A DNA stretch of 64,000 nt from NCBI GenBank assembly GCA_002077045.2, contig KZ111149.1, forward strand, positions 220,019 to 284,018. The letters are read 5' to 3'. This stretch comes from Rachicladosporium sp. CCFEE 5018 (Eukaryota > Ascomycota > Dothideomycetes > Cladosporiales > Cladosporiaceae). The notes below the pieces were generated by a model. That model made no database searches, was not told the DNA's origin, and worked only from the letters and a program-made list of their open reading frames with translations. Position numbers and translations under genes: made by a program. Positions 33,064 to 43,754 of the stretch are shown here, piece by piece; the stretch's first letter is position 1; every line of letters starts with the position of its first letter.

Positions 33064-34126
33064 GCTGATGTGTCGTCTCGCGCGAGTCAGATCAGCGCCA
33101 CGTGATATGTGTACATGATATCCGCACCCTCGCTGGCATAAATCATAAGTCAGGAGCAATACAGGATAGTTTCGTCAAATTAAGGTAATGCACATTTGCA
33201 TCTTCGGACCGCTCAGCGTAATCATAGATCGATTGGCACGGGCGCATTTGCCAGAATTTGTTTTTACCTACTCCCTAGTAACGCCTCGTTACTGATCACT
33301 CGTTACCTACCCTGCATCAGTCCTCTGTCACCACTCTCGAGTCGTACTCGATCAACCACTCCTCCTCTACGTAACTCCATCCACCCATCACTCACCATTC
33401 CCCAATGCCCGCGGCGAATTGCAGCACTGCTTCATCCTACGGTTTCATGCCAACACCACATAACTTACTGACACTCCTCACGCCGTACCCCTCCCACGCC
33501 ATTCATTGACTCTAGTAGCCTGACTCCACGCTCTTCGCTGAAATGCTCTCCGCCGACAAGTTCGCGAAAGCACTAAGCTTGCCACGCGATGCCTCGAACG
33601 CCGGCGCTGGGACCGAGTTCCTATCCCCAGCAAAGCGCCACGATAACAAGTTACCCGCAGCCGCGTAGCGTTAGTCTTGCGGCAAACCTCGCGCCCTGTG
33701 GCAGATCGCTGTAGCTCACTACTTTGATCGCACGTCGGCCCATTGACAGCGCTTGCATACCTGAGCGCCTGGCTCGATGACATGGCCGCGGAGTTCATGA
33801 AGCGTACGCGTTTGCAGCTCTAACAGCTTGACGTGCACATTAGTACAAGTAGCTAGACCACCATTACGGATGCTCGTCCGCTGCCTTGCACGTGGGCAGC
33901 AAGAAGTACACGCGACGGGCTGTAAAGCTGTCGAAAACCAATCGCTTGGAGATGCAACTTGACGGATGCCGAGTCACCGAGAACAACAGATGAGGTCTCC
34001 TGAATTGCGCTCTGCAGACTAATTAGGTCTCGCCATGAAATCGTTTGTACTCCAGCGGTCGTCGATATAATTCGTGGTTACTAGCAGTCTGCGTGTACCA
34101 GCAATTGATCATTTCACGGGGCGTCA
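33064..34126. other. Low-coding, strongly diverged intergenic block (right arm)
   Basis: Counterpart of 15444-16516. It contains the 41-codon frame at 33543-33668 and a stretch (about 33105-33227) that cannot be aligned to the left arm. Flanking sequence aligns with many differences. No recognised gene. Confidence 0.45.
33543..33668 (+). CDS. Possible 41-aa small ORF or exon, right copy
   Basis: Starts MLSADKFAKALSLPR; same start, stop and length as 15898-16023, with about nine residue differences. Not recognised. Confidence 0.2.
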   Translation: MLSADKFAKALSLPRDASNAGAGTEFLSPAKRHDNKLPAAA

Positions 34127-34486
34127 TCACAAGTTAGTCGTCTGGCGTGCTGACTCTGTCGGCGCCGCATGATGTTCTCCATTACATTCAGCTGCTTGGT
34201 CGTCTACGCGAACGAGGCTATACTTCATGACTAGTCCGTCTTCGGTCAGTGGCACCATCATGTCGTCAACGAGAGCTTGGCAGAGTTTGCCAGTAATGTC
34301 GTACTCGTTGCCGTTTATGCCAGCGATAGTGCACTTCGAAGTACGCCTGCCATGCGCAGCATACTGAGGGTCGATGTACCGGCGCAGCTCATTACTCACA
34401 GGTCGCTTTGCATAGGCGATATATGGGTCGCTGTCAGCAGGCGATATTAGACTCGCAATTCCTTCTCGAAGGTCTGGCGGTGACAT
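34127..34486 (-). CDS. Small unassigned ORF, 119 aa, right copy
   Basis: Intact counterpart of 15084-15443, the same length, about 90% identical in protein. The replacement-to-silent ratio looks neutral, so coding status is doubtful. It lies about 250 bp from the right-arm insertion. Confidence 0.35.
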   Translation of the reverse strand: MSPPDLREGIASLISPADSDPYIAYAKRPVSNELRRYIDPQYAAHGRRTSKCTIAGINGNEYDITGKLCQALVDDMMVPLTEDGLVMKYSLVRVDDQAAECNGEHHAAPTESARQTTNL

Positions 34487-34613
34487 CCTCCTGGTGCTGG
34501 CCAGTGTTGCGAAGGCGTATTCAATGTGAGCCTGTATGCAGATTTATATGTGGCGTGATGTAGGGCACAGGCTTACTACGTGATAGTCAGCGTCCCGGAT
34601 GATGAGGCAGGGC

Positions 34614-34739
34614 ACAGCCGGGCTTTTGCCGGAGGGGAAGGAACACGAGTGAAGTGAACGTTCGCTTCTCCGGCACATGTCCCCTACGTTCAGGCACTGC
34701 TTGGCGAGCAAGGTCAGGACTTGTACTGTAAAGGTGAGC
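34614..34739. repeat. Left flanking direct repeat of the insertion
   Basis: This 126-bp stretch is similar to 39196-39306. They share an exact 18-mer ACAGCCGGGCTTTTGCCG at their start, a CTTC-CCGGCAC block in the middle, and the exact 10-mer AAAGGTGAGC at their end (34730-34739 and 39297-39306). This copy matches the left-arm sequence; the distal copy is diverged. Confidence 0.6.
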
Positions 34740-35060
34740 GGTTGGTTCGTAACGGTCAATATATCATTCTTGGCCATGTTGTCGTACCGAATGCCAATCA
34801 TGGAGACACTTCTGAATCACGTGCTTCGTTTCCTCATGACTCGTGATATTAATAAACTTGATTTGACCAGATTTGTTATGGGACCGGCAAGTGCCGCAAG
34901 TACATATGTATTGAACTGAGCCGCGTGCGCAAGCTGCCGCGCCTGTACACAAACATGTAGCCGACTCCATCTTGTGCAGATGGGGAGCTAGCAATGACCG
35001 ACATCTGTTGTGGGTGGCAATGCCGCCCGCGCGACGATGTATGCTGGCTACACCAACCGG

Positions 35061-35710
35061 TGGCTGCGGTCGCCATAAACTCTGCCCATCACCTCACTCA
35101 CATCACTACTAGCCTGGGAGGCTGCGGTCGCTAGAAATACTACCTACCTAAGCCCAAGTCTGAGGTCACAATAGATCCGAAAACAACACCACATTGAGGG
35201 ACTGTGGTCGCCGTCAACCGATGACCTACTAAGTTCACTCACACCTCTTGAAGATGGTTCTGCATCACAACGATTTCAGACTGCCAGTGGCATTTTGACC
35301 GGGTCAAATTATGACCGGCCAATCTTGTCATGTAGCGCATTCGACTTTCGTGCCTGCCCGCAATGCGCCTGCCCTAGGGATGCACGCGCATTGCGGAAGT
35401 CACGATACTGGCGGTCGCTTGCTTACGCGGATTCCCACCCATCGAGCAATCGGAACGTCTTCGCCCCACTTGATACCTCTGGCCTGAATCTACTCTCCTC
35501 GACGGATCAATCCTTACTCTGCTCGTACACAAACGATCAGGCCAGTCCTCAATCTGCTCACGGTCGAGCAATCACGACGACACATAACGACACCTTCCAG
35601 CTGGACAGCAAAGCGCACCTCAACCAGGCCAGTCCTCCATCTGCTCACGGTCGAGCAATTATAGCACCTGCGATTTCGAAGCCCCACTTGATACCTCTGC
35701 CCTGAGTCTT
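35061..35710. repeat. Cluster of short direct repeats inside the insertion
   Basis: A 35-mer at 35538-35572 recurs at 35625-35659 with one mismatch (87-bp offset). A 29-mer at 35463-35491 recurs at 35681-35709 with two mismatches. A CTG[C/T]GGTCGC motif occurs at 35064, 35122 and 35212, with a related GGCGGTCGCT at 35410. These lie upstream of the recombinase remnant and may be recombinase-binding repeats. Confidence 0.6.
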
Positions 35711-38700
35711 GTTTGACGGGCCAGTCTTTGCTCTGCTCGCACGCTCACGACCGGGTCATTTCCAGGCATTTTCTCAAGGGCCACGCCAGCTCTATTCAGC
35801 TCATATCAGTACGGTCGGGTGTGTTCCTCCCCTGCTCACACGTTCATCGAGAACATGGAACTTTACCAACCAGATATGCCCTTCAACTCCGACGATCACA
35901 TCGATCACGCTGCAATGGACGCGCAATTGGAAGCCGGTCGACCGAAGTTCGAGGCCTGCAATCAGTGGATGACGGACAACGTACTTCGCGATGCTCGTAT
36001 CGAAAACAAAAAGGCCAACGCCAGGTTTCTCAAGGGCTTTGGCGACAACGCGACGAGCGAGGTGTGGAACAAAACCGTCCAGCTTTGGTGGCATCGTTAC
36101 GCGTCAACCGTATCGAAGACTTACGCGAAGGATCCACGGGGATGAGGCTTTGTTGATCCCCTTATCCTCGCTTGCATTGTACTAATCGAACCACAGTGAC
36201 ACGAACAGTCCCCCGACTGGCGAGACGATTACACTGGTTTTGGGTACATCTGCCGCCCAGCTACGCAGCCGAGATCGAAACCCTGCCGGAGAATACGAAC
36301 CTGTCATGCTGAGCACTATACAGGCTGGTTTGTTGGCCTTGCTATCCAAGTTCACCTTTGTCTACCCGGGCTGGATCCTTTCCGCCCCTGACAAAAGGCT
36401 GATCAAGGATCTACTCGCCCGTCTTGCTAAGGCTGGCGTGGTCCGCGTGGGGCGAAGTCAACGACTCCGTAGCTCCTTACCGCTCTGCAGTGCTACTGTC
36501 CTCCTCCGCCGGTTCCTGCTGAACGCTCTACAACGGGGCACACATTCCCCCGACCGCCTCGTTCACGACCTTCTGGTGTTTACCCTACTCTGCACAACAG
36601 GCGCATACGCAGGCGATCTAGCGTCTATATCTGGGGAAGCTGGGTTTGGGTCACGTTGCGTTCTTATTGAGGATGTCGTTCTTTAGGTAGCAGGTAATGC
36701 TCGCCACCCGGCTTGGGCGGACGTTCGGGGCCAGATAACTGTCAAGTGGTTCAAGGCGAATGCGTGAGTATTTGACCCGGTCGATTTCTGTCCTCACCAG
36801 TGCTGAATGACCCTACTGTAGGCTCCAGAATCGCCCAGCCCAGGTGCATAGGCTGGTCGCGCTGCATGAGGATCACGCTCTCCTCGACCCTTTGGGTTGG
36901 TTGCTTGTGCACTGCCGTCCTCGCAACCTCATCTATAGCGATGGCTCCCTCCGATCAATGCTTGACAGGGCAGCAGCGCGCGGAGATCGACGCATCGTAC
37001 TCGATCCAATCCGCGGCTCGTCAGCCTCTCTTCCTTCAACTAAAGGGTGCCGACATCATGAAAGCTGGGGCAAAACTCAGGCCCGCATCGAGCAAGTATA
37101 TCGCTGAACGCATCACGAAGATGGGCTTCGTAGCTGGCGCACTTCAAAGCCTAGGCGGCCATGCGTTGAGACGAGGAATGGCCGAAGACCTGCTACAGCT
37201 GGGTGGTGAGTGGTCGACCGTTGCGTCGCATTCTACATCGTTGGCCCTTGGACACAGCGATGCGAGTCAGCGCAAAGGTCTCGCAAGCTACTACGCAGAT
37301 AATGCTGTGACTGGGTTGCTCAACGCTCGAGCCTCGAAGCTCTCGGATCCAGCTGCTCTCCACTACGCTGACGGCCCAGTCAAGCGTACACCCATCGCTG
37401 CAGAAGCTCCTACAGTAGATGACGATGCAACGCGCCACTGGCTGACCAGTCGTGCAAAAACCGACTACCAAGAGCGCAATCCTGACTGGAGTGCGTACAG
37501 AATCGCGACTACCGCGAAGACTGAGGCTCTCCGCATCATCAAAGAAGCTCATTTGGCTGGGATATCGCCTCGGGAGCATCTTGGCCTCACTGAAGACCTG
37601 GAAGCAATTCCCAAGGCGGGAGTGAACCTCAGCATGCCGGGGGTAGCGTCTGCCCCGGACGAAGCTAATATCCTCAGTGACGCCGACACCCTTGACTTCT
37701 TTGCGAGCAACAATATTGGGAGTGGAGTGGCGCTTGCCGACACGACTGCCAAGGCGATACCCGAAGTCGATACACTCTGCGAAGACGTCCTCACTCATGG
37801 TCTCGAGGGAACTGATCTGAGACTGGTCCACCTTGCCGCCGCAGACGAATGGGACGAGAGAGATGCTGTGGTAATCGGCGGTCCATCGCACGAGACGATG
37901 TTCATGTCAACGTTTGAGCTTGTGGAGTTCTTTACTGCCTACAATGTCGTCAGGAAGCCGCGCACCCAGCGAGCCACTATTGACATTGCGCTCTACCGCC
38001 GTGCGGGCAGGAACCCACCCGAGTTCATGCTCTTCGAATGCCCCAAAGGTTGCGGCTTCTCCACCGACGATTGTGGACCATGGAGACAATGCACGTCTGT
38101 AGGCGCCCCAAGATCAAGTACAAAGACAAAGGACCACCCACCGCTGTATTCACTGCGTCGACAGATTCGACCGGGTCGAAATTGATCTACGCAGCGAGTG
38201 ACTTCGGATCTGCTCCGGACGCTGCGCATCCCTCACGCCAGTCCTTCGCTGCCTCAGCTCCGCCACCCTCATTCGTTCTGCAGCGCATGACGGATGGTCA
38301 AGGAGCCCTCTCGGTCGGTCAGCCGATGCACCCATCTTTCCCTTCGGTTGTGCCTGCAAAGCGCGCCCACGGTCTCACCACCGCAGACGATAGTCAGATG
38401 CTGGCACAGGGCGGACCACATACTAGCAATGCGCAGCAGCCACGGAAATGTGTAGAGCTACCTAGGATGGCCAAATGCCCAATGCCAGGATGCAAAGTCA
38501 AATCTTTCGTTGGGCAAAGAGAACTGCGCTTGCATCTGCAGACACGCACACATGGATTTTCCAAGGAAGAAGCCACGAACAAAGCCGCGGCTGTGTGGAA
38601 GACTGCGACAAGTCCTGGCTGGTTGGCATTGCCAGAGAAGACTGGGCAGAATTAGTCCCGGCGCGCTGACGTTGGTTGAGCAGATCGGGTAAGACTGGAT

Positions 38701-39023
38701 CTGGCGAGCTGAAGTTACCGGAGGAGGCTGGGCAAGACTAGAGCCCGCGGCAGAGAAGGACTGACATGAGATCATGCTGAACATTTTGGGAGAATGAGGT
38801 CGGATGGAACTTTGCTGGTAATGTGGTGGATCAGAGCGCAGCATCCTGCTGAGTACTCGATCAACTCTGCAATGGCAGTGTGGCAATCGTATGGGGCATG
38901 TTTAGGTCACACGGACAGCTGCACAAGACACCAACGTAAGCAGAGATCAGCCCGAGCAGTTCAGAAGTCCATCGGGTTGTAGAGATGGGTGGCATGTAGT
39001 TTAGATTAGCAAGTGACCGGGTC
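35297..39023. repeat. Five dispersed GACC[G/C]GGTC palindromes
   Basis: Seen at 35297-35305, 35749-35757, 36774-36782 (C centre), 38169-38177 and 39015-39023. Two extend to 15-bp palindromes: TTTGACCGGGTCAAA and TTCGACCGGGTCGAA. None was noticed elsewhere in the window. Confidence 0.55.
35855..38655 (+). pseudogene. Broken DUF3435/FluG-like tyrosine recombinase with C2H2-like fingers
   Basis: At least four frame segments in order: 35855-36145 (M-E-L-Y-Q-P-D, W-N-K-T-V-Q-L-W-W), about 36240-36686, about 36844-37000, about 36930-38185, then 38038-38655 in yet another frame. The catalytic-core order is recognisable: T-G-A-Y-A-G-D-L where a recombinase has its first Arg (codon at 36606 encodes Tyr), I-T-V-K-W-F-K, D-P-L-G-W-L-L, then H-A-L-R-R (His at 37160), L-G-H-S-D (His at 37253) and the Tyr pair S-Y-Y-A-D (37289-37294). 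Downstream are C-P-K-G-C-G-F-S and C-P-M-P-G-C-x-V with a spaced H-x5-H. Frameshifts and the lost Arg mean it cannot make an active enzyme as written; some breaks could be introns. Confidence 0.6.
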
Positions 39024-39195
39024 GATCTGAGTCTCTTCCATGGCGTACTGCATTTGTGACCATGAAACAGCAGTCTTCTTACTCCACGTATATTGCGAGT
39101 TTCGAGACACTCGTCACCATCGCGTGTCAATCACCTGACTGTGCAGGGCTCACAGCTCAGCTTCTGTGGTGTTCTACTCTGCTGACGAGACATGG

Positions 39196-39306
39196 ACAGC
39201 CGGGCTTTTGCCGATGGAGAAAATGTATCTGACCGCTTCGCCGGCACTCACCCTCCCAATAAGCATTATTGCCAAGGATTGCTTGGGGGAAGACCCAAAG
39301 GTGAGC
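39196..39306. repeat. Right flanking direct repeat of the insertion
   Basis: Diverged copy of 34614-34739, ending in the shared AAAGGTGAGC. Downstream the sequence resumes collinearity with the left arm (14834 leftward). Confidence 0.6.
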
Positions 39307-39792
39307 ACATCCTCTTGTGACCTGACACTGCCCTACAGCGCATCTCTGCTCGTTACTCGGCGATCTGATAAGCAGCGCGGAACGCTATTACGCAGGGGCT
39401 TTGACTCCGCTGCATCTCACGGTCCATGAAGAGAAATAGCAGCATGACAATGCCCCTACGCGTACCGCGTAATGATGGTCCGGTCCGCGAACTTGCACAG
39501 CCCCCCGTCTCGCATCTCGACCGCCGCTGCCACAACATCAGACGCGGCCATTCCCACCGTCGGAGGATCACGACATGTCATCCGTCCGGCAGCGACAAGT
39601 CCGGACGAACTCTGTAGACCCGAGATATACTAACAATGCCGTCGCATAACAGACACGCGACCACCCCCCCTCGACATCGTCTAGGGTCAATATCAACATT
39701 CTCTTCGCCCTGCATACACTGGGCGATCGCACACGAGCTCACGTAGCACGGTCAATGCGCCCGTCGATTCCCTCTGTATTGCTGCCTCCAGC

Positions 39793-42224
39793 ATGCCAGC
39801 GGTATCTGAGCGCGCTCCGTCCACCCTTTCGGCGTCTCCTGGTCGCCGCATCCTGAATCGCATCACTTCGCCCTTCAGCAACAAAGCGCGGGCGATTGCT
39901 GAATTTACTATTGAGCCCAAGCATCCGCATAAACAGTACTTGCCGGGCGATCTTGTGGAGGGCAGCGTGTGCTTGCGCGTTGGCCGCCCAGTACGCGTCA
40001 CTCATATCGTAGTGGCATTGAGGGGCTACGCGCAGGTGTACAAGAATCCTGGGTCACCTGGGGAGGCTCACCGCGGGAATACAGCGTCCACAGGCACGAC
40101 GGGTGGCAAGAAGTCCGGCGAGTACTTTGGCAATGGGTTCGCGACCTTATTCGAAGATGAGCTCGTGCTGTGCGGAGATGGGAGGCTTGCAGAGGGGACA
40201 TATCAGTTTGACTATGAGTTGGAGTTCCCTGATTCGGATCTGCCCAGCAGTATCGATGTGAGCCTTTCATCTGCTATTGATCGCGTGCGAGGCTGTACTG
40301 ACGACAGCTTAAGTTCGAACGGGGTACAATTTCGTACATGGTCCATGCCACCATGACCCGGCCTACGACCATCTCACCTACACTCAGCTGTGAGCGCAAG
40401 ATCTACTTCATGGAACGCATAGATATCTCGCCACTTTACCCGCCGAAACCGCGCACAATCACACTCGAAGCAATATCGCGTAGATCACGAGCTAAGCACC
40501 AGGCCAAGAAGCTTGTCGACCAGGCTGATCCGCGCACCCGGACGACTGACTCTGGCTCTCAGAGTGATCCACTGCCGGACGGTCAGTCCCTGGCACCAAG
40601 CACACGACCTGAGAGTGTGTCTGCACGCAGTCCATCGCCAAGCGAGATGAGCCTTGACAGTGAAAGCAGTGGGTTCAGAAGGGTGTCACAGGCAGAGTCA
40701 AATCCTGCCTCTCCTACTGCTAGCTCACACCACCATGCCACCCAAAGCAAGACCTCGCTCGGCTCAGGCAAGACGATCACGGCCGAGATCGAGTCTTGCG
40801 TTGGCGGGTGTCTACGAGGCGACAGCATACCAGTGAAGGTCACTATCAACCATACAAAGCACATCAAGAGCATGAATGGAATCATTGTGACACTATATCG
40901 ATTAGCACGGGTAGACATGCATCCGGTCATTCCACTGGGTCCGACCGAGAAAGGCGGCAAACCCAAATATGAAGACTACTACCCACGATCCATGACAGGT
41001 CTTGGTGGACTGTCTTTGTCTGGAGCTGGCTCCAGTCATACTTTCCGCAAAGACCTGGCACAGACTGTGCAGCCATTGCTGGTGAATCCAGGCACACTGA
41101 CGTCCGAAACGACGGTGAAGGTACGCGTACCCGATGACGCCTTCCCTACCATATCGACTGTACCTGGTGCCATGATCGGCTTCAAGTACTACGTGGAAGT
41201 GATCGTGGACATCCAAGGCAAGCTCAGCACTCTGGGTAGTGCGATAGCCAACTTGGGTGGGCTTACTAGCGCCACGATGACTGGCGCAGACGAATACGAT
41301 GGTGAGCGGAATGGGCTTGCTCCCTTCGGCTCTAATCTTCTCGATACGACACCCATCAGACGGGATAAGTCGGTCATCTCATGCTCGTTCGAAGTTGTCA
41401 TCGGCACACAGGATAGTGAGCGTCGCAAGGGCAAGCGAAAAGTCGATGCCCTGTCAACTGTCAACGACACGGAGATTTCTTCGGACACAGTCAAGCCTCC
41501 CGACGCTCTGCGCACTCCGACGACGCGCGAGCAATCTGACATCGGAGACGTAACCCCTCAGCCTTACTGGCATGACCATCAACCGCATGACTGGGGTAAT
41601 GGTGGACAGCAGGGAGTCTATGACTACGCTTACTACCAAGAGGGTGCATACGACGAAGTGCCTGAGGTACCTATGCCTCACGTCCCCGACGAGTCGCAAA
41701 TGAGCGAAAAGGAACGACTGCGTCTAGCTGAGCAGCGATTACTGCCCAGCCAGCCACCGGGCATGGATGACAGCCAGGCTGGAGCTGGTGCCTTAAACGA
41801 GGGCACAGCCCCCTACCTGCCTGAAGCGATGAACGGGCATGGCTACGACTATCCGTCACCCACAGAGGCTGGATCATCGACACATAGAATTCATGGAGTT
41901 GCAGCTGGCCCGTCAAGTCCACACGGCGATGCATCTGTGGCAGATCCGGCGCCTGCGTACGTTGCGCCTCCACCGAACATACTACCTCCGCCGGTCGGCG
42001 ACGATAAGCAAGAGCTGCAACGTCGCCAGCTAGAAGCCGAGGCCTCTGCACCACCTGCCGGCACAGGAGGGGTAGCTTCGGAGTCTTCTTCACATGTCCA
42101 CGAGGCAGGAACATCCACAGCACCGCCCGTTGACGAAGTTATGGATTTGCCTATCAACGGACAGGCGCATGACAGCCACGCCGATGCTGGCGGGCATGTG
42201 GATTTGCCGAAGTATGAGCGATAG
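39793..42224 (+). CDS. palF: PalF/RIM8 arrestin, right (full-length) copy
   Basis: Exons 39793-40257 and 40314-42224 (intron 56 nt), 791 aa. Same domains as the left copy; F-E-R-G-T-I-S-Y-M style junction (here F-E-R-G-T-I-S-Y-M spans the splice). The C-terminus ends D-L-P-K-Y-E-R: an L-P-x-Y motif, a known binding type for WW domains of Rsp5/Nedd4 ligases, which ubiquitinate arrestins. The left copy lacks it. The upstream 4.6-kb insertion begins about 490 bp before this start, so promoter function may differ between copies. Confidence 0.93.
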
Positions 42225-43754
42225 CATCGCATATGGCGTTCGGCGTAGGGTCTGGAGCTGGCCCATGGGTCCGGGAGTCTCACAGAATTGCCATGGAGGC
42301 GATGGCATGCATGACGCCACCATGAATCCTAGATCTTGCAATCTGCAATGTACATAGCGGCATCTATCCCTCCACATACGAGGCAACAAAATGCCGATAT
42401 CGTGAAACCTACGAGAAACCTACATATGCCCGTTGATCCAGAGTTCCGGAGCGTACTGCGCTGGCCCGCAACAACGCCGCAAGATCTCTGCGGAGATCAG
42501 GCCCGTCCTGTACATGATGATAGGAGCGCTCTTGTTCCGCTACCCCGTATGTAGTATGGCGGTGTGTAGAGCGTTGCTGCGATTGCGGTCTCTACTGCTG
42601 CGCCAGGAGAGGCGATGCACGACATGTCAAAGTCAAAGCGCCGTTTGTACCGGAGACTGTAGCTAGAACGTGGTCTGTTGTCGCTTGAGTCGTGCAATCG
42701 CGGGTTAGAGTAGTTGCGGAATAGAGTGTCGCGTGAAGTATGAGATGGCGAAGCTTCATTCATCCTCCGAGTATCTCGCGCCTCCGCCTTTGCCGCGTGC
42801 TCGTACGAGATAGACATTTTGAGCTGCGAATATAGAGGCCTAATGATCAAAGCGATCCATTCACAGATATCCAAATGCTACCGTTGCAAGCGGCGACAAC
42901 TAGACGGAGAGAAATGACGCTCTGCCGGGCCGCTGTCGTTCTCGAGGCATGTGCTGACTGTCGTGCGCGCTAGGAAGGTCTAGAAGGTTGGCTTGGTCAG
43001 AGGGTATGTAGGGATGTGCGCGTGGGGCTTGTAGCCGTGCAGTTGTCGCCTGTGGTTCGATCTTAATGTTCCACGCCGTAAATCCATAGGCGCCGAGCCT
43101 CAGGCTAGAATGTTGACAGGTTAATGATCATGACATGCTCATTACTGTGTTTCCCTTCATGCCTCGCAGTAGAGCAAGTAAGGTCCACTTCCCGACGCCC
43201 AATTAGACTCGTACCAGCGGCAAGCGCGCGGAGAGGCCCGCCAGCCTAGAAAGTCCAGATCGCGGTCTTCTGAATCCTGCAGGGCTTCGGGTATCCACTT
43301 TGACTTCAGGCGGGTTTCTGAACATCCGTTTTCCAAGACTCGCCCGAGCTTCTCTTGCTGAACTCGCGTGAGCTACTGTGTGATATTGTTCCAAGACACA
43401 AATGCTGGCGGAGGACGTTGTCGGGCTGATCCAGACGACCTAGGACCCAGCACTACTGATATCGAAGTCGTTGACTTGATTTTAAGGCGGACAAGGCAGC
43501 AAGTGGGCGCGGTCTGTTGTTGGACGCCAGATCCCAACAAGGAGAGACCGCTCGAGGGTTTGCAGAACACGATCTCTTGCAGTGTGATGGACCTCCTGTG
43601 GTACCACCGGCTGTAAAACGAGAGTGGTGCGTTTTACTGGTCCTCCTCGCCTTGCCCTGCAATCCGCTGTTCTGGACAGTACACGGCCTGGTGACACCGC
43701 CACTCCGTCAGTCTCAGGCGTTGGTCATCTCGGACTCCGCAATTTCTCCTCGCC
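42225..43754. promoter_or_regulatory. 1.5-kb intergenic, histidine-kinase upstream (right arm)
   Basis: Mirror of 10454-11991: palF 3' UTR and histidine-kinase promoter. Only short frames, not maintained between the arms. Confidence 0.5.

Larger units (their letters stand above)
34740..39296. mobile_element. 4.57-kb insertion present only in right arm; DUF3435-type element remnant
   Basis: Between the two AAAGGTGAGC copies the right arm carries DNA absent from the left arm, where the 10-mer is single. The insertion adds exactly 4567 bp by coordinate offset. Inside are a broken tyrosine-recombinase gene (35855-38655), clustered direct repeats (35061-35710) and five GACC[G/C]GGTC palindromes. 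No terminal inverted repeats were found by eye. Established: DUF3435/FluG-like tyrosine recombinases drive Starships and related Crypton-like elements of ascomycetes. Inference: a decayed small element or an internally deleted Starship. Deletion from the left copy by recombination between the flanking repeats would give the same picture. Confidence 0.65.

Noticed and set aside
36800..36960. N-terminal part of the 461-codon frame in the insertion as a genuine protein start
   Set aside because: A different frame over the same bases carries the recombinase-like sequence (D-P-L-G-W-L-L), so this start is a frameshift product.
34740..39296. Terminal inverted repeats of a cut-and-paste transposon
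   Set aside because: Comparing the two ends by eye showed no inverted match; a tyrosine-recombinase element is not expected to have long ones.
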